A DNA stretch of 5,587 nt from an uncultured Micrococcales bacterium (GTDB lineage: Bacteria > Actinomycetota > Actinomycetes > S36-B12 > GCA-2699445). Position 1 is the stretch's first letter, and the number at the start of each line of letters is the position of its first letter. The stretch spans positions 1 through 5,587 of the forward strand of contig CAIWTL010000669.1 in the NCBI GenBank assembly GCA_903915555.1. Direction: 5' to 3'. A model generated the notes under the pieces. The model was not told the DNA's origin and ran no database searches. It saw only the letters and a program-made list of their open reading frames with translations. Below are positions 1 through 5,587 of this stretch, piece by piece. Both the position numbers and the translations under genes were made by a program.

Positions 1-673
1 CCGCCTGGACGGTCTTGGACATCAGCCCGTCGAGTTCGCCGGCGATGGCCGCGGAGGCGGCATCGGCCTCCTCGGCGAAACTGTGGTTGCCTGTACCGCC
101 GATGGCCAGTTCGGACAGGATCTGATCGTCATAGCCCACACCGATACCGATGGTGGAGGTGGTGATGGCCTGCGACGCGGCCTTGGCTCCCATGTCGCGG
201 AACTTCGCGGGATCGACGATTCCGGCGTTGGCGTGCCCGTCGGACAGCAACACGATCGTCGCGCCACCGGGAGGGACCACGCGGCGGGCCTCCTGAAGGC
301 CGCGGAGGTACCCCGACGACATGTCGGTCGACCCCCCTGGCCTCACGTCGAGGATCGCCTGCCGGATGCGGTCGCGCCCCAGAGTCTTGATGGTGGCGGC
401 CGGCACCGCGACCTGCGCCCGGTCGTCGAAGACCACGAGACCGAACGAGTCCCGCTCGTCCAGTCGGTCGACCAGGTCGAGCAGGCCCCGCTTGGCGGCG
501 GCCAGCGGCGCCCCGGACATGGAGCCGCTGCGATCGAGCACCACCACGGCGGCGTAGTCCGGACGCGTCGCGTCCGTGTCGCCGACGGGCGCCTCCAGGT
601 CGAGCATGACGGTCACGATGTCGTCGTTCTCCAACGCGACGACATCGACGTCCAGGTGAGCGTTGACGTGCAT
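1..673 (-). CDS. VWA-domain protein with intact MIDAS, 3' end cut by the left edge
   Basis: Seen: an open frame starts at an ATG (complement of 671-673), preceded by the purine-rich GGGGGAA about 5 nt upstream. It runs without a stop through position 1, giving 224 complete codons. The N-terminus (residues 1-40) is a short beta-rich segment, followed by a von Willebrand factor A fold. The MIDAS is complete: DRSGS with D47, S49 and S51 after the hydrophobic strand AAVVVL, then T116 in GGSTD and D145 in VLLSDG. Family knowledge: such domains bind a divalent metal and mediate protein-protein contacts. Bacterial stand-alone VWA proteins often have a further C-terminal region, which would lie outside the window. 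No signal peptide or membrane segment is visible, so a cytoplasmic location is inferred. It diverges from the SRPBCC gene and may share its control region. The VWA assignment is very secure; the partner and biological role are unknown. Confidence 0.93.
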   Translation of the reverse strand, partial: MHVNAHLDVDVVALENDDIVTVMLDLEAPVGDTDATRPDYAAVVVLDRSGSMSGAPLAAAKRGLLDLVDRLDERDSFGLVVFDDRAQVAVPAATIKTLGRDRIRQAILDVRPGGSTDMSSGYLRGLQEARRVVPPGGATIVLLSDGHANAGIVDPAKFRDMGAKAASQAITTSTIGIGVGYDDQILSELAIGGTGNHSFAEEADAASAAIAGELDGLMSKTVQA

Positions 674-818
674 GTGGTTCCCCCGTGGTCGAGTCTTCGT
701 TCGGTCGGGATCACTGTCGCCCACGCCTCCGACACAAACCCCGCACGGCACCCTGCGATGCTCCCGACAGTTCGCGTGGCGACACGGGAGTGGCCATCGA
801 CAAACTCGCGTTGACCCG

Positions 819-848
819 TTGCCCGCCCTTCGTCCGGCTTCCTACGTT
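819..848 (+). promoter_or_regulatory. Candidate promoter of the SRPBCC gene in the divergent 197-bp gap
   Basis: The gap 674-870 separates two divergent start codons and must hold at least one promoter. The best sigma-A-like pair I see is TTGCCC (819-824) and TACGTT (843-848, fitting the loose actinobacterial TAnnnT) with an 18-bp spacer. It would start transcription just before the ribosome site. An alternative is GGAGT (787-791), 18 bp, then GTT (810-812), which resembles the SigR/SigH-type consensus GGAAT-N18-GTT with one mismatch. For the leftward VWA gene I see no convincing promoter. Both proposals are by eye only. Confidence 0.22.
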
Positions 849-870
849 GGACCGTGGGAGGGATGAATCG

Positions 871-1314
871 ATGGCAACACTGACGAGAAGCAGCACGGTC
901 GACGCCCCGGTGGAAGAGGTCTTCGCCTACGCCTTGGACATCGGGAAGTTCTGGGTCTGGGACGGAGTGGCTCTGACCGCCGTGGACGTCAAGCCCGGCG
1001 GCACGGGCACCACGGCCCGCATGTACACCCACTTCCTCGGCTTCCACATGGAGGGAACCGTGGAATACACCGAGGTCCAACCGGACCGCAGCATCACCGC
1101 CCAGGTCCGGTTCTTCGGCGAGAACCCCACGTGGCGCTTCTCCTTCGTCCCCGAGGACGGGAGCACGACCGTAATCGCGACCGGCGAGTGGCACGTGGGC
1201 GTCCCTGTGGTCGGTGACGCACTGGAGGGGATGATGGTCAAGGAGCACGAGGCCGGCCTCGAGGCCATGCTCGGACACCTCAAGCAGCAGGTGGAGACCA
1301 AGGTCAACGCCTGA
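871..1314 (+). CDS. SRPBCC / polyketide-cyclase-like small-ligand-binding protein
   Basis: Seen: 147 residues, the usual size for a single SRPBCC (START/Bet v 1-like) domain. The N-terminus has the family pattern, an opening beta strand then DAPVEEVFAYALDIGKFWVW, where the D-A-P-x-E-x-V-F signature leads into helix 1. A run of amphipathic strands follows (residues about 34-115), and a C-terminal helix from about 119 closes the ligand cavity (MMVKEHEAGLEAMLGHLKQQ). The ATG at 871 is chosen because GGGAGG lies at 856-861 with good spacing and the domain begins at once. The frame is open back to 685, but that extension is rich in Arg, Cys and Pro and unlike the domain. Family knowledge: members bind hydrophobic ligands or act as cyclases or lipid carriers; ligand and reaction cannot be read here. 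It is probably cytoplasmic, monocistronic, divergent from the VWA gene, and ends 8 bp from the convergent receiver gene. Confidence 0.88.
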   Translation: MATLTRSSTVDAPVEEVFAYALDIGKFWVWDGVALTAVDVKPGGTGTTARMYTHFLGFHMEGTVEYTEVQPDRSITAQVRFFGENPTWRFSFVPEDGSTTVIATGEWHVGVPVVGDALEGMMVKEHEAGLEAMLGHLKQQVETKVNA

Positions 1315-1322
1315 CAGCCCCT

Positions 1323-2138
1323 CTACCGCGGACGGTCATGAGTGAAGCTTCCGACCCAGCGCAGCAGGGTGTGCCTGTCAAAGGGCTTGTCCATGAACAG
1401 TGACGCGCCCGAGGTCCAGGCGGTCCACGGCAACGAGGTGTCCGCTTCGTGGCCATGCGCGGTGAGCATGATGATGGGCAGTCTGCTGCCCTCGTCCCGC
1501 AGCGTCATCAGCACCTGCAAGCCGGTCAGCCCCGGCATCTGGTGATCCAGGATCACCAGGTCAGGCTCAGACGTCCGAGCGGCCGCTAGGCCCGAGGGGC
1601 CGTCCACGGCGGTGACGACGGTGTAGCCGGCGGATGCCAGCATCGCCGACAGCAGCATCCTGATCTCCGGCAGGTCCTCCACGATCAAGATCGTCTTACC
1701 GACTCCTGGACCGGGGACGTCGTCGAAGTCGACCGCGACCTGACTGTCCCGGCCGGGACCGCGCGGCGACAGGTCCGGCTCAGGGACTCCCGTGAGGTGG
1801 TGGACGCGAGCGAGGAACTGGTTGAGGTCGAATCCATGTAGTTCGGCGAACTCCTGCAGGACCACCGGATCCGGGATGCCACTGACCAGTCGCAGGACCG
1901 GGACCGCTGGTCGATGTTGATCGGCCGGCCTGATCAGTTCCCGACCCGAGACGCTTTGGGCGATCTGAGCGTCGATGATGATCAGATCGGGCACGAACTG
2001 CCGGGCCGCCTGCAACGCCTGTGCTGCGTCGGTAGCCCCATGGACCACGAAGCGGTCTTCGGCGGCCAAGACATCCGCGATCAATTGCCGTACGACAGGA
2101 TCGTCGTCCACCACGAGAATGGTCTTACCGAGAGCCAT
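1323..2138 (-). CDS. Stand-alone dual receiver-domain (REC-REC) response regulator
   Basis: Seen: 271 residues with two CheY-like receivers and no output domain. REC2 (about residues 148-265) is canonical: acidic pair E154-D155, phospho-acceptor D198 in VILDHQMPG, T226 in MLTAHG and K251-P252 in MDKPF. REC1 (about 5-117) has D11-D12-D13 and D56 in LIIIDAQ, plus S86 at the Thr/Ser position. The KPF motif is absent: the matching stretch reads AELHGFDLNQFLARV, as if several residues around strand 5 were deleted. A linker rich in Pro, Gly and Asp (about 118-146) joins them. The ATG is secure: an in-frame TGA lies two codons upstream (2142-2144), and GGGG at 2145-2148 serves as ribosome site. Family knowledge: such proteins relay phosphate or bind partners rather than DNA. 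No histidine kinase is visible, so its partner is an orphan question. REC1 may be a degenerate, non-signalling or dimerising receiver (inference). Confidence 0.92.
   Translation of the reverse strand: MALGKTILVVDDDPVVRQLIADVLAAEDRFVVHGATDAAQALQAARQFVPDLIIIDAQIAQSVSGRELIRPADQHRPAVPVLRLVSGIPDPVVLQEFAELHGFDLNQFLARVHHLTGVPEPDLSPRGPGRDSQVAVDFDDVPGPGVGKTILIVEDLPEIRMLLSAMLASAGYTVVTAVDGPSGLAAARTSEPDLVILDHQMPGLTGLQVLMTLRDEGSRLPIIMLTAHGHEADTSLPWTAWTSGASLFMDKPFDRHTLLRWVGSFTHDRPR
1539..1559. repeat. Perfect 21-bp palindrome inside REC2, over the phospho-acceptor codon
   Basis: CTGGTGATCC (1539-1548) is followed by one central base (1549) and its exact reverse complement (1550-1559). The element is codon-aligned with the receiver gene and encodes residues L194 to Q200, including the phospho-acceptor D198. 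It may be chance from Leu-Val-Ile-Leu-Asp-His-Gln codon choice. A ten-base perfect arm is nonetheless striking inside a coding region. Confidence 0.8.
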
Positions 2139-2162
2139 GGCTCACCCCGTTACTCCGCATCC

Positions 2163-2292
2163 CCTGTCGAACGGGTCGGTACCTCCGATCGCGATCTTCA
2201 CCCCCACCACCAACTCATGACGCGATCTTGAGAGACGTGACCAATTCATGAGTTAGTGCCTGTGGTGGGGCGGTCGTTGACCTTTCGACAGG
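2163..2292. repeat. Nested pair of inverted repeats in the gap between the lectin and receiver genes
   Basis: Outer arms: CCTGTCGAA (2163-2171) is the exact reverse complement of 2284-2292. GGTC (2174-2177) with GACC (2279-2282) extends the stem after a small bulge. Inner arms: CCCCACCAC (2202-2210) pairs exactly with 2262-2270, and AACTCATGA (2212-2220) pairs exactly with 2246-2254. Between the inner blocks is an asymmetric internal loop (1 base against 7), and the terminal loop is 25 nt. A transcript of either strand could fold into this. It could serve as terminator or boundary for the lectin gene, as a leader structure for the receiver gene, or be a small non-autonomous element. I see no target-site duplication and no U-tract. 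Confidence 0.7.
2191..2252. repeat. Two imperfect tandem copies of a 31-bp unit
   Basis: Unit 1 (2191-2221) and unit 2 (2222-2252) both begin with GCGATCTT and end with ACCAAyTCATGA plus one base. The ten bases between differ almost completely; by eye 21 of 31 positions match. Conserved ends with a divergent middle fit paired protein-binding sites about three helical turns apart better than a recent duplication. The location is 54-115 bp upstream of the receiver-gene start codon, where an operator or promoter would be expected. The regulator is unknown. Confidence 0.6.
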
Positions 2293-2302
2293 CTCAGGGA
2301 CC
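2279..2302. repeat. Dispersed actinobacterial palindrome (TTCGACAGGCTCAGG type)
   Basis: Bases 2281-2302 read CCTTTCGACAGGCTCAGGGA and then CC. From memory this closely matches an imperfect palindrome, typically GGTCCCTTCGACAAGCTCAGGGACC, scattered between genes in many high-GC actinobacteria. In spurious translations it gives PFDKLR-like peptides. The left outer arm (GGTCCC) is degraded here. A second, partial copy in the opposite orientation lies at 2163-2177 and forms the outer inverted repeat with this one. Its position just past the lectin stop codon suits a transcription-end or boundary element, but function is inferred. Confidence 0.6.
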
Positions 2303-2328
2303 TGAGGTGTAGTGCGCTGTGGCGCCGC

Positions 2329-5300
2329 TCACGTCCCTGATGCGGTGGATACCGGGGTGTAGGGGAAGGTCGGGTCTCCGAATGGTTGGCTCGAGAGGCC
2401 TCCGGTCAGTTGTGCGGTCCACGGAGTGTCCAATCTGGCGGAGTCGAACCTCACGATCCCGTCGCCGGTGTCATAGACGTAGAAGTGGGTGCCGGTGTCT
2501 CCGTCGGCGGTGCCCAACGAGATGACGCATAGGGGGGATTCATACTCCGTCGCGGACCCGGTGTCCCACAGGGCTGTCCCGTTCGGGTCATAGACCACGA
2601 GGTTGCAGTCGCGTTGCAGCGCCAAAGTCGCCCCTTGACCGTTGACGCCATCCGGCCCGGTGTTGCTGGCGAGGATCACGCTGTTGTCCGGGGCGTAGTA
2701 GACGAGGTTGCCGTCAGACTGCCACCGCAGGACGTACCCGTCATCGGACTGCGCGATGACGCCGGCGTTTGCCAACGACCAGGTCTGGTTGGGCTGGAAA
2801 CCCGTGCCCCACCCGGGTTGGAGCCACAGGGTGTTGTCCGTGCTGTTCGGGTAGCCGAGATCTATCGAACCGACAGGATCCAAGTCGGCCTGGATGACGG
2901 TCTCCCAGTAACTGGGGAAGCTGGCAATCTTGTCGTAGCCGCAGGTCCACGTCGTGCCATCGAACGGGGTGTCGAAGTCCGCGGTACTGAAGTCCCACTG
3001 TCCGGGTACGCCGTCACCCGGTTGCCAGAGCCGTCCGGTCGGACGGTCACCACCGAAGATGTTGTCATCGGGGCCGCTTTGTGGTGCGGGGTATTCCTGC
3101 CCGGCGGGTGCCCAACGGGCCTGCTCCACCATGGTCGCCAGATACAGCCGCCAGTTGACTTCCATCATCACGTACGACCAGTTGCCCGGCGTGGGATTGG
3201 GAACCTTGGGGATCTGGACGTCCAGATTGAACGAGTAGTCACTGCAGCCGTCCGTGACCCCACCGGGCGCCATGATGGCCCGGCCCATGGGGCTGATCCC
3301 GGGTTGCACGGTCACAGAGATGGTGTCGTAGGTCGACGAGGCATCGTACGGATCGGAACCCAGTTGGGTCTGCCCGCTCGTCGGCGTGATGGTGACCTCA
3401 TCCTGCTGCCGTGAGTACCCGTTCAACTCGTCAACGCCATAGACCGCCTCCATCACATCCACATCATTGGCATCCAGCCCCGCCCATCCCATCTGGGCGT
3501 AGCTGAACCCGGATGGACTGCTGCCCATGGTCTCCAGGAACATCTGCGAGGTGTACTCCCAGGTGTTGGGCGTGGAGTTCACCGGGACGGAGATCTGCTG
3601 CACCGGTTGTGGTGCCGGTTCGTCGCTGACGAGGAACGATGCGTCGATGGTGAGGGTCTTGCTCATGCTCCAGCTGTGTTTGAACTTCCAGAAGCCCACG
3701 GTGATCTTGCCGCTGAGGGTGACCGAGATATCGGCGTCGCCCTTGCTGTAGGCCACTGCGACACTGCCTTCCAGTGACCCCACGTACCAGTCGACCTTGA
3801 CGCCGACTTCCGCAGCCACGGACTGGATCGCGCCGTCGTAGTAGTCCAGCGAGGCGCTCGCGCTGGTACTGATGATCAAGAAGTGGAGCTTCCCGGAAAT
3901 CGCGATGTCCAGGTTGCTGACGCCCTCGTACGACCGGTTGAACGCCGCATCGAAATGGAACGTGGCCCCGGCGTCGAACACGCCGAGCACGTTCAGGTCG
4001 GTACTTGCGGTCAGCTCGAGATCGATCGGGGGGTCATTCGGCCCGGGGAACAGATTCGCATTGAACTTGCCGCTCACGTCGATGTTCGTTGCACCCCAGA
4101 TGTTCGCCCCGCCTGAGAACGACATGTTGTACTCGCCCTCATAGGGCACGATCTCGATATTCAGGTTGGTGTCGTTGATCCTCATCCCCGCGAGGTTGAA
4201 ACCGTCGACGGTGGCCTGGGCGACCAGCGAACCGAAGATGCCGCTTTGGTAGGCGGCGTGGATGTACACACCGACCCCGAAGATGGTGCCGTCGAAGTCG
4301 ATGACGATGTTCCCGTTCATCTGGACGTTGCCGAACGTGCACATGCCGTCGGAGACCGCGAGCCGGACGAACGACGCGTCAACGATGTCCCCCCAGGTGA
4401 GCGCCGCGATGTTGGGGGTGTTCGCGCTGCCGATGGCGAAGCCGAAGCAGTTCCCGAACTGCTCACCGGCGGAGAATGCCAGCGTCACCTGGGCGCCGGG
4501 CTGGATGCCGGTGTACTTCTCCACCTGTGCCGGGAACGAGACACTTCCGGCGAAAGCGATCCCGGAGTTCAGCAGTTCGTCGAATCCGATGTCCAGCGCC
4601 GCATTCAGGCCGTAGAGCGTGAACCCTTCCCAGCCGAACGCGTTCTGGACGGGCTGGGTGTTCGTGGTCTGGGCCGTGATGGCAAGGTAGCCACCGGTGT
4701 CGTCCTGGCCGAGACCGATGCCGAATGACATGTCGACGACTGAGGCGGCGAGCACGCCGCCACTATTCGGTGTGGACAGCTTGCCTGCCGCGACCAACAT
4801 GAACTGGTCGCGTTGGTCCTCCTTCTTCGAGGTGCTGGAGAACTGGACTCCCACCTGAGTGAGCGCAACGCTGGTCTCACCTGGGTCCTGGCATTTTCCG
4901 TAGAGACAGACATCGACGTTGATCGCGCCACTGATGGTCCAGCCCGCGAACCCGTCGGTGAGTTCCTTGTTGACCTTCTCGATCTCCACCGAGATGGACT
5001 TGACGTCATTGTCGAACCATTGCTGGACCTCGGTCGGCAGGGTCCACTCGCCCAGGAGGGTCAAGGTGTCGGCTGGGATGACGCCCACAGATCCGGGCGG
5101 ACTCAGCGGGAAGCTGGCCCACATGACCTCGACGCTGACTCCCAGCTCCGAGGCGAAGGTCCCGGCTGTGGCGAAATCGCCGGTGAAGCACATGGCTTCG
5201 GACACTGTCTCGTTCGAGTGGAAGGCCACAAACCCGTTGATGTCGACATCGACGGCCTCGCCGAAGTCCAGCGTGGAGGTTACTCCGATGAGGGTGCCGG

Positions 5301-5587
5301 TGTAGGGCAGGTCCGAGGCGGGATCACACACCGAACCCGCCAATGTCTTGTCCAGGTCCGCGCGGTCAGCGAACAGCAACTTGACGTTGGTGAGTTTGAA
5401 CCAGTCGTTCTCGTAGGCCTGCCCCTGCGGCCCCTGGACGTACACCGTGGCATCGAACTGCCCGGTGGCCAGGTCGACATCGATGGTCGGGTACACGTCC
5501 ACGGTGGTCACGTCATTGAACAGCTTCCCCCAGTCCACTGAACCGGCGACGTCGAGCTGCAGGGTGGCGGCGGTGGGATCACAGTCA
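2329..5587 (-). CDS. Giant beta-rich, probably exported protein with C-terminal bulb-type lectin domain, 5' end cut by the right edge
   Basis: Seen: the frame ends at a TGA (complement of 2329-2331) and stays open to the right edge, giving 1085 visible residues. A GTG at 5538 is the first possible start inside, but codons upstream continue the same kind of protein (CDPTAATLQLDVAGS), so the gene almost certainly begins outside. Visible residues 1 to about 650 are beta-rich with alternating hydrophobic residues, many Gly/Asp/Asn turns, few Lys/Arg and scattered Cys. A Pro/Gln-rich linker (about 653-670) follows. Next is an unrecognised segment (about 670-915) rich in Trp, Tyr and Pro, then a bulb-type lectin domain (about 920-1075). 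There is no LPxTG, C-terminal membrane helix or charged tail, so release, non-covalent attachment or anchoring at the unseen N-terminus are all possible. Composition and lectin suggest export (inference). The role may be glycan binding at the cell surface; no catalytic motif is recognised. Base composition matches the neighbours. Confidence 0.88.
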   Translation of the reverse strand, partial: DCDPTAATLQLDVAGSVDWGKLFNDVTTVDVYPTIDVDLATGQFDATVYVQGPQGQAYENDWFKLTNVKLLFADRADLDKTLAGSVCDPASDLPYTGTLIGVTSTLDFGEAVDVDINGFVAFHSNETVSEAMCFTGDFATAGTFASELGVSVEVMWASFPLSPPGSVGVIPADTLTLLGEWTLPTEVQQWFDNDVKSISVEIEKVNKELTDGFAGWTISGAINVDVCLYGKCQDPGETSVALTQVGVQFSSTSKKEDQRDQFMLVAAGKLSTPNSGGVLAASVVDMSFGIGLGQDDTGGYLAITAQTTNTQPVQNAFGWEGFTLYGLNAALDIGFDELLNSGIAFAGSVSFPAQVEKYTGIQPGAQVTLAFSAGEQFGNCFGFAIGSANTPNIAALTWGDIVDASFVRLAVSDGMCTFGNVQMNGNIVIDFDGTIFGVGVYIHAAYQSGIFGSLVAQATVDGFNLAGMRINDTNLNIEIVPYEGEYNMSFSGGANIWGATNIDVSGKFNANLFPGPNDPPIDLELTASTDLNVLGVFDAGATFHFDAAFNRSYEGVSNLDIAISGKLHFLIISTSASASLDYYDGAIQSVAAEVGVKVDWYVGSLEGSVAVAYSKGDADISVTLSGKITVGFWKFKHSWSMSKTLTIDASFLVSDEPAPQPVQQISVPVNSTPNTWEYTSQMFLETMGSSPSGFSYAQMGWAGLDANDVDVMEAVYGVDELNGYSRQQDEVTITPTSGQTQLGSDPYDASSTYDTISVTVQPGISPMGRAIMAPGGVTDGCSDYSFNLDVQIPKVPNPTPGNWSYVMMEVNWRLYLATMVEQARWAPAGQEYPAPQSGPDDNIFGGDRPTGRLWQPGDGVPGQWDFSTADFDTPFDGTTWTCGYDKIASFPSYWETVIQADLDPVGSIDLGYPNSTDNTLWLQPGWGTGFQPNQTWSLANAGVIAQSDDGYVLRWQSDGNLVYYAPDNSVILASNTGPDGVNGQGATLALQRDCNLVVYDPNGTALWDTGSATEYESPLCVISLGTADGDTGTHFYVYDTGDGIVRFDSARLDTPWTAQLTGGLSSQPFGDPTFPYTPVSTASGT
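2400..2830 (-). other. Bulb-type (D-mannose-binding-like) lectin domain at the C-terminus of the giant protein
   Basis: Two copies of the carbohydrate-site signature QxDxNxVxY are intact: QSDGNLVYY (2695-2721) and QRDCNLVVY (2590-2616), 35 residues apart. Both are followed by the family-typical turn and a strand ending near Trp or Ala-Ser (SVILASNTG, TALWDTGS). The lead-in NQTWSLANAG also fits the fold. The third position (THFYVYDTGDG, around 2470-2500) lacks the Gln and Asn and looks degenerate. Family knowledge: monocot mannose-binding lectins, lectin-like bacteriocins and many actinobacterial secreted proteins use this prism fold. Sugar specificity cannot be told from sequence alone. The Cys in the second motif is unusual and may pair with the Cys in the following PLCVISL. 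Confidence 0.85.

Noticed and set aside
83..814. A 243-codon plus-strand open frame
   Set aside because: It lies antisense to the VWA gene, which has a complete MIDAS. The predicted protein is rich in Arg, His and Gly, as expected of an opposite-strand shadow in GC-rich DNA.
685..870. In-frame upstream extension of the SRPBCC gene to an ATG at 685
   Set aside because: The extra 62 residues are Arg/Cys/Pro-rich and outside the domain. The ATG at 871 has a strong GGGAGG site and sits right at the domain start. The extension would also nearly reach the divergent VWA start.
674..870. A promoter for the leftward VWA gene
   Set aside because: I looked for -35/-10 and SigR-type pairs on the minus strand and found none with acceptable spacing, so none is annotated.
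613..1278. A 221-codon minus-strand frame across the divergent gap
   Set aside because: It is antisense to the SRPBCC gene and overlaps the start of the VWA gene in another frame. It has no domain signal.
1315..1340. A terminator hairpin between the convergent genes
   Set aside because: Only a four-base stem (ACCG with CGGT) can be formed and there is no T-tract. It also lies within the receiver coding end.
2305..2336. A GTGAGC/GCGCAC hairpin overlapping the lectin stop codon
   Set aside because: The stem has a mismatch and no T-tract. The dispersed palindrome and inverted repeats just beyond are better candidates for an end signal.
2614..3414. A 266-codon plus-strand frame, and similar ones around 4246-4728 and 4813-5541
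   Set aside because: All are antisense to the giant lectin gene, with shadow-like Arg/Val/Gly composition and no recognisable motif.
5536..5538. GTG as the start codon of the giant protein
   Set aside because: The frame continues upstream to the window edge with the same style of sequence. No ribosome site precedes this GTG and no signal peptide follows it.

Overview
The window is GC-rich, with codons ending mostly in G or C and Shine-Dalgarno-like starts. It also carries an intergenic palindrome of a kind I know from high-GC actinobacteria. I therefore read it as actinobacterial chromosome; the sequence does not fix a genus. There are four protein-coding genes, two of them cut by the window edges. 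I see no tRNA, rRNA, CRISPR array, insertion sequence or transposase.

Left part (1-1314): a von Willebrand factor A (VWA) protein with an intact metal-ion-dependent adhesion site (MIDAS) is read leftwards and runs off the left edge. It is divergent from a small SRPBCC/polyketide-cyclase-like protein read rightwards, and the two share a 197-bp promoter region. Centre (1315-2138): the SRPBCC gene meets, tail to tail and only 8 bp apart, a leftward gene for a stand-alone protein with two receiver domains. Its second receiver is canonical. Its first keeps the phospho-acceptor Asp but has lost the conserved Lys.

The 190-bp gap at 2139-2328 is the most structured non-coding stretch. It holds a 31-bp imperfect direct repeat, two nested inverted repeats, and two oppositely oriented copies (one partial) of the actinobacterial TTCGACAGGCTCAGG-type palindrome. 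Two very short reading frames lie ahead of the receiver gene.

Right part (2329-5587): one leftward gene fills the rest and stays open through the right edge, so its true start and any signal peptide are outside the window. It encodes a very large beta-rich protein, probably exported, ending in a bulb-type (D-mannose-binding-like) lectin domain with two intact QxDxNxVxY sites. I do not recognise the roughly 900 residues before the lectin; this is the least explained part of the window.

Nothing here forms an obvious multi-gene system. The receiver gene and the lectin gene are co-directional but separated by the structured gap, so they look like independent transcription units.
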